Notes: generated by a model not told the origin, from the letters alone. Positions 23,481 to 29,947 are shown, counted from the first letter of the stretch. The stretch is DNA of 32,567 nucleotides from a virus (IMGVR_UViG_3300005618_000041:1-32567); one strand, 5' to 3'. Numbers and translations: made by a program.

Positions 23481-23678
23481 ATGAGCCAGAATCAAAAGAT
23501 AATTTCCTATTTAACTCCTCCGGGAAGGACGATAACTACATATCAGGCTTTCATTAAATTCAGAATAACACGTCTTGCCAGTAGGATTAACGAGATCAAA
23601 AAGACACATTCAGTTAGAAAGGAATTGATTTGGGATAAAAAGAATAAGATTCATTATACAAAATATAGCCTTTCATGA
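23481..23678 (+). CDS. HTH_39-type helix-turn-helix protein
   Basis: This 65-residue protein has the sequence pattern YLTPPGRTITTYQAFIKF, then RITRLASRINEIKKT, as in the small phage HTH family known as HTH_39 (the IxxYLxxxGRTIT signature). It would bind DNA as a regulator or a replication-related factor. It starts 12 bases after the preceding stop and is followed by an ATGA-coupled MerR-like gene. Confidence 0.75.
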   Translation: MSQNQKIISYLTPPGRTITTYQAFIKFRITRLASRINEIKKTHSVRKELIWDKKNKIHYTKYSLS

Positions 23679-23962
23679 TATTAAAACAAAATCATGTTCG
23701 TCAAAATCTATTTAAAAGCGAAAAGCCAATACCTAAATATTATTTTACTACTAAAGAAGTTTCAGAAATAATAGGGGTTCGCATGTGTACAATAAGATTT
23801 TGGACAAAGACATTTAATATCTATAAAAAATTAACTGTTTATAAAGAACAATGGATGTTCCCCCGTAAATCTGTGGCTAAATTTTATCATGTAAAAAGAT
23901 TGCTCAGAGAAGAACACTTTACAATAGAAGGCGCTAAATTGAAACTTAAAATTATTGAATAA
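23675..23962 (+). CDS. MerR-like helix-turn-helix protein
   Basis: This 95-residue protein has the MerR-type winged HTH order: KYYFTTKEVSEIIGVRMCTI, then RFWTKTF and WMFPRKSVAKFYHVKRLLRE. The first helices and the wing (W-x-F-P-R) are clear, but no ligand-binding domain follows. A DNA-binding accessory regulator is most likely. It overlaps the next start by one base. Confidence 0.7.
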   Translation: MILKQNHVRQNLFKSEKPIPKYYFTTKEVSEIIGVRMCTIRFWTKTFNIYKKLTVYKEQWMFPRKSVAKFYHVKRLLREEHFTIEGAKLKLKIIE

Positions 23963-24153
23963 TGAGACACATTAACAACGCAAGCTCATCAGGGGATACC
24001 AGCAGGATTCATCCATATTTAACTCAATCAGGCTGGCTTAGTCGGCTCCATGACTTTGAACGCGAAGGCAAATCAGAGGCTTTAAAATCAAGAGTTAAGG
24101 CTATAATAGAAGGCTTTAGAGACATTCCTAATTACTTACCATCAAACAAATGA
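23962..24153 (+). CDS. Hypothetical small protein
   Basis: This 63-residue protein begins MRHINNASSSGDTSRIHPYL and has a basic helix (GKSEALKSRVKAIIEGFRD). Its start overlaps the preceding stop by one base and its end overlaps the DUF551 start by ATGA. No family is recognised. Confidence 0.5.
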   Translation: MRHINNASSSGDTSRIHPYLTQSGWLSRLHDFEREGKSEALKSRVKAIIEGFRDIPNYLPSNK

Positions 24154-24383
24154 AATGGATAAGCGTCAAAGACAGACTACCTGAAATAATTCAGGATCAT
24201 GAAAAAGAAATTTCAGAATCAATACCATGTATTGTGCTTCTTTCAAATAGAGAAGTTTATAAAGCAAGATTAGCGCATTGGTTTGAGGATGATTTCGTCA
24301 AAGAAAAATTCTATTGGTATTTTACTGATTCGTATGAAACAGCTGATACAGTTACGCATTGGACTGAATTTAAATTACCATGA
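24150..24383 (+). CDS. DUF551 protein, copy 1
   Basis: This 77-residue DUF551 protein has an N-terminal MKWISVKDRLPEIIQDHEKE, an internal VLLSNREVYKARLAHWFED and a C-terminal TVTHWTEFKLP. All are standard for the family. DUF551 proteins are small and common in phages and prophages, and their function is not established. A second member lies at 29733-29945, so the window holds two diverged paralogues. It is coupled to both neighbours by ATGA. Confidence 0.85.
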   Translation: MKWISVKDRLPEIIQDHEKEISESIPCIVLLSNREVYKARLAHWFEDDFVKEKFYWYFTDSYETADTVTHWTEFKLP

Positions 24384-24592
24384 TTAAGCCATATCTTTTA
24401 ACATCGACACTGAAAAAAGCCATTGAGCAAAATAGATTCATTTTAGTAAGACATTTTAATGGATACTTGTACGGAATAAATTGTAAAATTCCTTTTCGGT
24501 GGCTACAAGATAATGAAGAAACAGTTATCATTGGCTGGCGATCTTGTTCCTTTCATGAATATTTAACTTACAAAATACCATTCACAAAATGA
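24380..24592 (+). CDS. Hypothetical small protein
   Basis: This 70-residue protein begins MIKPYLLTSTLKKAIEQNRF and includes HFNGYLYGINCKIPFRWLQD. It is rich in aromatic residues. It has no clear domain and is coupled by ATGA to both neighbours. It may form part of the same functional set as the DUF551 protein, but that is a guess from position only. Confidence 0.5.
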   Translation: MIKPYLLTSTLKKAIEQNRFILVRHFNGYLYGINCKIPFRWLQDNEETVIIGWRSCSFHEYLTYKIPFTK

Positions 24593-24792
24593 CCCCATTG
24601 ATTAACTCTACCCCTCATCAAGACCTAAGAGATTGGAGAGAACTCGATAAAAGAGTCCGCACATTTAAAGAATCACAGTGGCAGAAAAATTTTAACTTCA
24701 ATCCGCTAATTGCTTTTGTTTTTACTTGCTTAGTAGGGGCAATGTTTGCTATAGCACTTCTTTTTTTAACTAGCTTAATTGTTGTGAAATAG
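24589..24792 (+). CDS. Small membrane protein
   Basis: This 67-residue protein has one C-terminal membrane segment of about 25 residues (LIAFVFTCLVGAMFAIALLF, residues about 40-59 and beyond) after a soluble, charged N-terminal half (LRDWRELDKRVRTFKESQWQ). It probably inserts with the N-terminus in the cytoplasm. It could interact with a cytoplasmic partner or act as a small host-inhibiting protein, but there is no direct support. Confidence 0.65.
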   Translation: MTPLINSTPHQDLRDWRELDKRVRTFKESQWQKNFNFNPLIAFVFTCLVGAMFAIALLFLTSLIVVK

Positions 24793-24859
24793 CCCAAATT
24801 AGCCTAAAAACAGCCATAAAAATAAATCTTGAAATTTGTAACATAATTCAAAAAGAATC

Positions 24860-24870
24860 GTTTATATTTA
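24860..24870 (+). promoter_or_regulatory. Candidate phage promoter box, copy 1
   Basis: GTTTATATTTA occurs here and at 29502-29512 and 29948-29958, each time upstream of a gene after a gap. The core TATATTTA fits a Bacteroidota -7 box (TAnnTTTG) apart from the last base. A TTTG at 24834-24837 could be a -33 element, though the 25-base spacing is wide. Confidence 0.45.
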
Positions 24871-24881
24871 CATAACAATTA

Positions 24882-24901
24882 AACGAAACGTCATGAAAAC
24901 T
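24882..24901 (+). promoter_or_regulatory. Shared leader motif, copy 2
   Basis: This matches the leader at 18977-18996 at 19 of 20 bases (aacgaaacgtcatgaaaact). The ATG of the zinc-ribbon gene is inside it. The gap 24793-24892 otherwise holds the promoter box just upstream. Confidence 0.5.
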
Positions 24902-25180
24902 CAAATCACCAAATTAAGAAATACAGAAGGTAAAATTTGCACTTGCGCTAATTGCGGACGCGAAATTACTAATCTATTCCAAGTTGGAACTAAGATTTAC
25001 GGTTCAGAATGCGTTATATCTCTTTTTGGTGCTTTCGGTGAAAATCAAGTTAAATCACAAAATTTATTAGCTAAGAAATATAATGGTATTTCAGAGGCTA
25101 CTAAAAGCAGATCAATGAACATTTTAAATATTACTGAAGATCAATATTTCACAAGATTCATAACAACGGGGCAATTTTAA
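24893..25180 (+). CDS. Zinc-ribbon protein of a single-gene transcript
   Basis: This 95-residue protein begins MKTQITKLRNTEGKICTCAN. Cysteines at CTCANCGREI and a later YGSECVISLF could bind zinc, as in small zinc ribbons. The rest is helical and basic (SEATKSRSMNILNI). It has its own upstream promoter-like box and leader motif and a terminator that overlaps its stop codon, so it is probably transcribed alone. This suggests high or independently timed expression. The function is unknown; an inhibitor or a regulator is plausible. Confidence 0.7.
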   Translation: MKTQITKLRNTEGKICTCANCGREITNLFQVGTKIYGSECVISLFGAFGENQVKSQNLLAKKYNGISEATKSRSMNILNITEDQYFTRFITTGQF

Positions 25181-25195
25181 AGCCCCCCTTTTTTT
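25168..25195 (+). terminator. Rho-independent terminator overlapping the stop codon
   Basis: The stem ggggc / gcccc (25168-25172 with 25182-25186) is followed by ccttttttttatt. The stop codon of the zinc-ribbon gene is in the loop. The next gene starts at 25201, right after the T run, so it is probably reached only by readthrough or controlled by antitermination. Confidence 0.85.
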
Positions 25196-25200
25196 ATTCC

Positions 25201-25431
25201 ATGATTTCATTCAAACAATATTCAAATGCCTTTTATGATGGATATCATGTAAAATGTGATGAAATAAAAGGCATTATCAGTTCAGGAAGATGTAAACAAA
25301 TTTATGATGAAATGAAAAAAAAGCAACACGGAGGCAAGCGTAAAGGCTCAGGCCGACCAAAGAAAGAAAAGACGGTGGTGATGCGTATTCCTAAATCAAA
25401 AGTTAAAGAAATTAAAGCATTGATAAAATGA
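25201..25431 (+). CDS. Basic DNA-binding-type protein (AT-hook-like)
   Basis: This 76-residue protein has a C-terminal basic stretch, HGGKRKGSGRPKKEKTVVMR, which includes a GRP core of AT-hook type. It is followed by IPKSKVKEIKALIK, which resembles a ribbon-helix-helix half. The N-terminal part (MISFKQYSNAFYDGYHVKC) is not recognised. It follows a terminator and overlaps the next short frame by ATGA. A DNA-binding role is likely from the basic content. Confidence 0.6.
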   Translation: MISFKQYSNAFYDGYHVKCDEIKGIISSGRCKQIYDEMKKKQHGGKRKGSGRPKKEKTVVMRIPKSKVKEIKALIK

Positions 25432-25469
25432 GGCTTCGTAATAACACCATACTCCCCAACCTAAAATGA
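25428..25469 (+). other. Mini-ORF MRLRNNTILPNLK, N-terminal copy of gene 25992-26267
   Basis: This is a 13-residue frame (MRLRNNTILPNLK, then TGA) with ATGA overlaps at both ends. The same 13 residues open the 25992-26267 gene, but 11 of 39 bases differ, all at silent or same-residue codon changes. It may be a leftover of a gene split by insertion of the methyltransferase gene, or a short leader peptide. Too short for a gene caller. Confidence 0.6.
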
Positions 25470-25990
25470 GTCATCAAAATCAATTGAAGCCAGAAGATAA
25501 CAAATTCCATAAAGGAAATGGAGTTGATAAGAAGCACTATTGGCTCACTCCACCCAAATTAATGGAATCAATGCAGCTTGAATTTCAATTCGATGCTGAT
25601 GCATGTCCATATCCTAAGCCAGAAAATTTTGACGGGCTTACTGATAATTTCGAAGGTAAAAAATGTGTGTACATGAATCCTCCGTTTGGGTCAATAATTC
25701 ATAAAGGTAAAAAGAAAGGCCCTACAGCATGGGCAAGACAAGCGATTAGACTTAAAGAGAATGGTATTAAAGTGGTTATGGTTTATCCGATTGATAAATG
25801 GATTCTAATGATGATAGCCAATGGCGCAAAGATTACAAATCTAGGCGATGTTAAATGGTGCGCCACTGAAGACGGATCGGCAGGAAAAGGAACCGGAAGA
25901 CATATTGCACAATTTGTTTTGGATCCAAAATCAACACATGAAACAGTTTTGGATGAATTACTAGATTCTAATGATACTATTATCGGATGA
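25466..25990 (+). CDS. Phage DNA N6-adenine methyltransferase (Dam-like)
   Basis: This 174-residue protein begins MSHQNQLKPEDNKFHKGNGV. YWLTPPKLMESMQLEFQFDA and CVYMNPPFGSIIHKGKKKGP contain the catalytic NPPF motif (residues about 71-74), as in phage N6-adenine methyltransferases of the Dam family. Later, VVMVYPIDKWILMMIANGAK and HIAQFVLDPKS complete the fold. It likely protects phage DNA from host restriction or controls phage genes. The gene has no cognate nuclease nearby. It is flanked by two copies of the same 13-residue coding sequence. Confidence 0.85.
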   Translation: MSHQNQLKPEDNKFHKGNGVDKKHYWLTPPKLMESMQLEFQFDADACPYPKPENFDGLTDNFEGKKCVYMNPPFGSIIHKGKKKGPTAWARQAIRLKENGIKVVMVYPIDKWILMMIANGAKITNLGDVKWCATEDGSAGKGTGRHIAQFVLDPKSTHETVLDELLDSNDTIIG

Positions 25991-25991
25991 T

Positions 25992-26267
25992 ATGCGATTA
26001 AGAAATAATACTATTTTGCCCAACCTAAAAAGAAAGGCTATGACTCCGGTAATTTATGAACGTATCGATAGTAACAATGTGAGGATAGGAACGAAGTGGT
26101 TTTGCTATAGGCGCGGCATTGATATTTTAAACCCGATGAAACCAGGAGTAATGATTTTTGACGGCCAAGACAAACGCTTTGTTTCGAATGATTGGTATAA
26201 TCTAAACACCTCAGGAACATACGAAGAATTTGAAAGGTCTTTTGAATTATGGATTAAAAGTTTATAA
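25992..26267 (+). CDS. Hypothetical protein with the MRLRNNTILPNLK start
   Basis: This 91-residue protein is called from ATG 25992 (MRLRNNTILPNLKRKAMTPV). A longer frame starts at 25971 inside the methyltransferase gene, but the repeated MRLRNNTILPNLK fixes the start. It has a middle NVRIGTKWFCYRRGIDILNP and VMIFDGQDKRFVSNDWY, a compact mixed fold with no recognised family. It is the possibly restored full-length version of the short copy at 25428-25469. Confidence 0.6.
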   Translation: MRLRNNTILPNLKRKAMTPVIYERIDSNNVRIGTKWFCYRRGIDILNPMKPGVMIFDGQDKRFVSNDWYNLNTSGTYEEFERSFELWIKSL

Positions 26268-26270
26268 AAA

Positions 26271-26615
26271 ATGGATTACATAAAAAAGCCATGCAAACAT
26301 TGTCCTTATAGAAATGACGTTAAACCATTTCTTACTTTGGAACGAACTGAGGAACTTGCTTACCTACCTCAAAATCCCTATAACGAATTCTATTGCCATA
26401 AAACTATAGAATACGATGGCGAAGAAGATCATCAGGGCCGACCAACTGGCGATTATTCGGAAACAAAAATATGCGCTGGCTTTTTAACACTTCGCGCTCA
26501 AATGGGATTAGAATTACCCGAAGGATTTGAGCCATCATGGGATATTTGCTACATCGATGAATGGGATATGATAGGAGCAAGGGAAAGTTTGGATGAAGAA
26601 ATTGAAAGATTATGA
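26271..26615 (+). CDS. DUF6283-like cysteine-rich protein
   Basis: This 114-residue protein has an N-terminal CKHCPYRNDVKPFLTLERTE, then YCHKTIEYDGEEDHQGRPTG and, later, KICAGFLTLRAQM. The cysteine pairs and His are in the order of a family recalled as DUF6283, probably zinc-binding. Its role is not known, but such genes sit among early phage genes. It overlaps the cytosine methyltransferase start by ATGA. Confidence 0.7.
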   Translation: MDYIKKPCKHCPYRNDVKPFLTLERTEELAYLPQNPYNEFYCHKTIEYDGEEDHQGRPTGDYSETKICAGFLTLRAQMGLELPEGFEPSWDICYIDEWDMIGARESLDEEIERL

Positions 26616-27187
26616 GAGTATTAGTTGCATGTGAAGAAAGCCAAGTAGTTTGCAAAGCCTTTCGAGAAAGAGGGCATGAGGCCTACTCATGTGATATATT
26701 ACCGACTTCTGGAGATCATTCAGAGTGGCATATCAAAGACGATGTAAGGAATATTTTGAGACACGATTTAGGCAGCGAACCTGAATGGGATATGGTTTTA
26801 GCGTTCCCGCCGTGTACTGATCTTGCCGTGAGTGGGGCAAAGCATTTTTGGTGGAAACGAGAAAACGGACAACAACAAAAAAGTATTTTGTTCTTTGAGT
26901 TTTTTACATATCTCAAAACTCCATTTGTTTGCATTGAAAACCCAATTGGAATCATGAGCACGCTTTACAGGAAACCAGATCAAATAATTCAACCTTGGCA
27001 ATTTGGACATGGGGAAGTCAAAGCAACATGTTTATGGCTTAAAGGATTGCCTCTACTGAAGCCTACTGATTTAGTTGAAGGACGCGATCCTAAAGTTTGG
27101 AAAATGCCGCCATCTAAGGATAGGGCCAAATTAAGAAGTAAGACTTATCTAGGAATAGCAAAAGCAATGGCAGAACAATGGGGTTAA
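26612..27187 (+). CDS. Cytosine-C5-type DNA methyltransferase, short
   Basis: This 191-residue protein begins MRVLVACEESQVVCKAFRER (SAM-binding motif). VLAFPPCTDLAVSGAKHFW (about residues 62-80) has the PPC catalytic motif of C5-methyltransferases. VCIENPIGIMS (about 107-117) is a variant of the ENV motif. The protein is much shorter than typical C5-methyltransferases and has no clear target-recognition domain, so it may act with unusual specificity or be a derived form. It and the adenine methyltransferase lie close together with no restriction nuclease. Confidence 0.75.
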   Translation: MRVLVACEESQVVCKAFRERGHEAYSCDILPTSGDHSEWHIKDDVRNILRHDLGSEPEWDMVLAFPPCTDLAVSGAKHFWWKRENGQQQKSILFFEFFTYLKTPFVCIENPIGIMSTLYRKPDQIIQPWQFGHGEVKATCLWLKGLPLLKPTDLVEGRDPKVWKMPPSKDRAKLRSKTYLGIAKAMAEQWG

Positions 27188-27390
27188 AAATTTTCTCCTT
27201 ACTTCAGGCATGGTTTTTACAGTGAAAAAAAATATTTTAGATAAACGATGATTTTGTATTGGGGATTTATTAAGTTTGTTTTGTCAAAGTGAATTTGATG
27301 CGTGATGTCCGGCACGGAAAAAGAAATTTAAAAGCCTTTTGAGGCCAAACCTGCGGACACGGGGGCGGCATCAAGAGGCATTTTTGTTTT
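27188..27390 (+). promoter_or_regulatory. GC-rich structured leader region
   Basis: There is no gene here. The first half is AT-rich and includes a possible promoter (tttgttttgtc to gaatttg). The second half is GC-rich and can fold: gatgc (27297-27301) with gcatc (27368-27372), nested around tgtccg (27306-27311) with cggaca (27354-27359), and an inner gcct / aggc hairpin (27334-27345). It precedes a replication-type operon and may be a 5' leader RNA or part of an origin. Confidence 0.4.
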
Positions 27391-27666
27391 ATGGAGATTA
27401 ATATCAATGAAAAGAAAATCGTGAATGCAAAGAAATTATGCGTTCACCTGAAAGTTTCTGATTGCTTCGATGCCATTCTTGAAGATGAAGACGGAAATGA
27501 ATTAAAAGATTACAGCGATTACGTTCCTAACTTTATGCCGGGCCAACATTTTGGCGATTACGTGATACTGGATATTGACATTGATACTGGCCAAATAACT
27601 AATTGGGAAAAGCCTTCTAAAAAACAGATAGAAGATTTTATTGGCGGCATTAATGATGAGGATTAA
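27391..27666 (+). CDS. Hypothetical acidic phage protein
   Basis: This 91-residue protein begins MEININEKKIVNAKKLCVHL and includes YVPNFMPGQHFGDYVILDID followed by DTGQITNW. This order is common to an acidic phage protein family I recognise only by pattern. It has no predicted membrane or HTH region. It is the first gene after the structured leader, two bases before the DUF1376-like gene, and may be co-regulated with replication. Confidence 0.6.
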   Translation: MEININEKKIVNAKKLCVHLKVSDCFDAILEDEDGNELKDYSDYVPNFMPGQHFGDYVILDIDIDTGQITNWEKPSKKQIEDFIGGINDED

Positions 27667-27668
27667 AA

Positions 27669-28313
27669 ATGGCTAAGGCTGATTTTTGTTTTACTTACTA
27701 TGATGGTGATGCTGCCCGAGATATGGCTCACATGAATAGGTTAGAGCGCGGAGCCTACTCGGATATTATCATCAGCCAGCGCAAGTTTGGACACCTTACA
27801 AAAGATCAGATTAAAAAAATTCTTGGTAAAGATTTTGACGAATGTTTTGGGGCTATTGAACTTGTCCTGAAACGGGACGAAAATCAGCGTTTTTTTGTAG
27901 AGTGGTTAGAGTTTTCTGAAAAAAAGGCCAAATTACATTCTAAAAGGCAATCTGAAAACAGAAATGGTAAAACCAAAAATAACCAAACAACAACCAAACA
28001 ACAACCAAATTCTATTTTGGTCACACCTTTAGGAGATGGAAATGGAGATGATAATGGAAATGAATTTGAATTAAATTATAAAAGTGCCTTCGATGAAATT
28101 TACATTGACCAACTTGGAATGAAATTCAAAGGCATAGACCTAACCAAAGAACTTGCCGACTTCCGGTTTAAATGCGATAGCGCCCCGACTGAATACCATT
28201 GCCGCGACCGTGATGGCCTAAGGCTTGGATTTCTTGCACAGTTGAAGAACACATGGTTATCTAATACAAAAGTTAACGGACACAAAGAGAAAGTTAAACA
28301 CGAACTGAAATAA
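27669..28313 (+). CDS. DUF1376-like replication initiator/organiser protein
   Basis: This 214-residue protein begins MAKADFCFTYYDGDAARDMA, then HMNRLERGAYSDIIISQRKF. This is the start of DUF1376-like phage replication proteins (F-Y-x-x-D, then R-x-x-RGAY). The middle is a Gln/Asn/Thr-rich linker (NQTTTKQQPN) and the C-terminal part is basic and helical. Such proteins bind origin DNA and load helicase. It has no neighbour recognised as a DnaB-type helicase, although the gene at 28829 could be its partner. Confidence 0.65.
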   Translation: MAKADFCFTYYDGDAARDMAHMNRLERGAYSDIIISQRKFGHLTKDQIKKILGKDFDECFGAIELVLKRDENQRFFVEWLEFSEKKAKLHSKRQSENRNGKTKNNQTTTKQQPNSILVTPLGDGNGDDNGNEFELNYKSAFDEIYIDQLGMKFKGIDLTKELADFRFKCDSAPTEYHCRDRDGLRLGFLAQLKNTWLSNTKVNGHKEKVKHELK

Positions 28314-28333
28314 TAACTAAACAATTAAAAATT

Positions 28334-28666
28334 ATGGGACACCACGCAAGCGATTTGCCATTTCAAGACTTTAATGATGATGAAGCAAGACGGCAATTCA
28401 ACAAATTAGCTGAAGAATTAAATGTTAAAAAACAGCCTAAAAACCCATTAGATTTAGGGCCAACCGGAACTTATCCAGATGGAAAGATAGCCGACAATGA
28501 TGAAGGTGCTATACAATACGGAATCACAACAATGAACAATCGGATAGTATTTGACTTTGGTAAACCGATTAGAACAATTGGATTAACCCAAAAACAGGCC
28601 TGGGAAATGGCCGAAGTATTAACAAGGCGCGCTAATCAATTAGACCCTGAAAATGGAAAAGGATAA
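28334..28666 (+). CDS. Hypothetical protein
   Basis: This 110-residue protein begins MGHHASDLPFQDFNDDEARR, continues FNKLAEELNVKKQPKN, and includes IRTIGLTQKQAWEMAEVLTR. The upstream aaaaattatgg is typical of Flavobacteria-like translation starts. It is mostly helical. No family is recognised. Its stop overlaps the next 59-codon gene. Confidence 0.55.
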   Translation: MGHHASDLPFQDFNDDEARRQFNKLAEELNVKKQPKNPLDLGPTGTYPDGKIADNDEGAIQYGITTMNNRIVFDFGKPIRTIGLTQKQAWEMAEVLTRRANQLDPENGKG

Positions 28667-28832
28667 ACTTCGCTTCGATGTTGAATTAGATTCGGCCGAA
28701 TTGGAAAAGCTGGATTCAATTTTGGAAAAATGCTATCGAAGCAGAAAAAATTTTGCTGAGGCTTTGATTAAACTTGTAATTCAATCCGATGGCGTGAACG
28801 TAGATTTAACAAAACTTGGCATTATAAAATGA
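28653..28832 (+). CDS. Ribbon-helix-helix-like microprotein (59 residues)
   Basis: This is a 59-residue frame missed by length cut-offs. It begins MEKDKLRFDVELDSAELEKL with a strand (LRFDVEL) followed by two helices (SAELEKLDSILEKCYRSRKN and FAEALIKLVIQ). This order is typical of Arc/CopG-like ribbon-helix-helix DNA-binding proteins. It overlaps the preceding gene by 14 bases and the next by ATGA. It probably regulates transcription. Confidence 0.75.
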   Translation: MEKDKLRFDVELDSAELEKLDSILEKCYRSRKNFAEALIKLVIQSDGVNVDLTKLGIIK

Positions 28833-29500
28833 GAACCTTCTTTGTCTCTCTTTTAAAGGATCTTAAGCGTCTAACAGGAGTTAAGCAGTACGAAGAGATA
28901 GCTTCTAACCCCAACGGAAAGGAAGCCGCTCAGGCTGAACTAGACGCACTATTAGAACCCATGATCGAAGTATGCAATCAATACTCCTACATCTCAGACG
29001 AGGACAAAATGAAGATCATAAAGGCTGCTATAATCAATGCTAAAGAGTTTTACGGGCTAAATGCCAGGTTTGTAAGGTTGGCTTTGGAGGCTGTGAAGGA
29101 TATTTACTTTAAGGAATCGGGATACTTGGAAACAAATGCTCTTTTAAACGCTAAAGAAAGTAATGCAGTGCCTTTAGAAGAATGCTCACCTGAAACACAG
29201 GCAATGGTTAAGGAATTTACCGCAAAATTGGCCGTAGGAGGCATCCAAAAAATTACCGATGCCAACGAGCATGAACTTAAATCCATTCAATCTGAGGACG
29301 AATTTAGGGTAAAACCAAAGGCTTACAGCACTTCTTACAAACCATTAAGCGAAAATGAAATTAAAATACGCGATATGCACGTTCAATGGATTAGAGAATG
29401 TATTCACCCGCAGACGAAAGAATTGATTGGACTTGGAGAAACCGAGTGGCTTTTAGATAAAGGCTACTTTATTGAAAATGGAGAAATAAAAGAATTGTGA
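28829..29500 (+). CDS. Hypothetical protein, possible replication partner
   Basis: This 223-residue protein is mainly helical: MRTFFVSLLKDLKRLTGVKQ at the start, then YSYISDEDKMKIIKAAIINA and FYGLNARFVRLALEAVKDIY. The C-terminal third has a basic part and a Trp-rich end (MHVQWIRECIHP). Similar proteins next to DUF1376-like proteins in Bacteroidota phages, as I recall it, could be helicase-loader-like. No ATPase motif is seen, so it is not itself a helicase. Confidence 0.5.
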   Translation: MRTFFVSLLKDLKRLTGVKQYEEIASNPNGKEAAQAELDALLEPMIEVCNQYSYISDEDKMKIIKAAIINAKEFYGLNARFVRLALEAVKDIYFKESGYLETNALLNAKESNAVPLEECSPETQAMVKEFTAKLAVGGIQKITDANEHELKSIQSEDEFRVKPKAYSTSYKPLSENEIKIRDMHVQWIRECIHPQTKELIGLGETEWLLDKGYFIENGEIKEL

Positions 29501-29501
29501 A

Positions 29502-29512
29502 GTTTATATTTA
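29502..29512 (+). promoter_or_regulatory. Candidate phage promoter box, copy 2
   Basis: GTTTATATTTA appears in the 24-base gap upstream of the 75-residue gene. It is preceded by tgaa and followed by aacac. The context agrees with copy 3 (gaagtttatatttaaa in both), which makes it a good candidate for a shared control site. Confidence 0.45.
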
Positions 29513-29524
29513 AACACAAAAATT

Positions 29525-29752
29525 ATGGAAACAGTACAAGTCGGATTCCAGATTAACATTCAGATTAATTGTGAGACTGAGCAGGAAATTTTAACGCATC
29601 TATCGGTGATTAGAAGCAACTTGAAAAAGTATATCAATCGTGGTGATGTGGCTGGCGAAATTTCAGTTGTGCCAGTTCATTTCGAAGATGAGAATTGTTA
29701 CGGTTCACACGAAGTAAATATTATCGCTGATTATGGAATGGATAAGCATTAA
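29525..29752 (+). CDS. Hypothetical small protein
   Basis: This 75-residue protein begins METVQVGFQINIQINCETEQ and has a beta-alpha-beta plan (strand, helix QEILTHLSVIRSNLKKYINR, strand). There is no recognised family. Its end overlaps the second DUF551 gene by 20 bases. Confidence 0.55.
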   Translation: METVQVGFQINIQINCETEQEILTHLSVIRSNLKKYINRGDVAGEISVVPVHFEDENCYGSHEVNIIADYGMDKH

Positions 29753-29945
29753 AGAAAGATTGCCAGAAGAGAATGTTTATGAAGTATTGGTTAAGGTGGA
29801 TGAACCATTTTTTGGCACATCTACTCCACGGGCGATTGTAGCTTATTATTCTGAAGAATTTTCGCAGTGGAGATGTGAATTAACCTCAAAAGAAGTTTAT
29901 CATGTTACCCATTGGATGTATTTACCAGATTTCCCGAAAGGTTAG
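29733..29945 (+). CDS. DUF551 protein, copy 2
   Basis: This 70-residue protein has the same family signature as the 24150 gene (MEWISIKERLPEENVYEVLV, then HVTHWMYLPDFPK). It has the start MxWISxKxRLP and end THWMYLP of DUF551. The paralogue is diverged from copy 1. It is separated from the next gene by a gap that holds a third copy of the promoter-like box. Confidence 0.85.
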   Translation: MEWISIKERLPEENVYEVLVKVDEPFFGTSTPRAIVAYYSEEFSQWRCELTSKEVYHVTHWMYLPDFPKG

Positions 29946-29947
29946 AA

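Noticed and set aside
26404-27010. Several minus-strand frames opposite the cytosine methyltransferase
   Set aside because: They lie fully opposite a recognisable gene, with no plausible domain.
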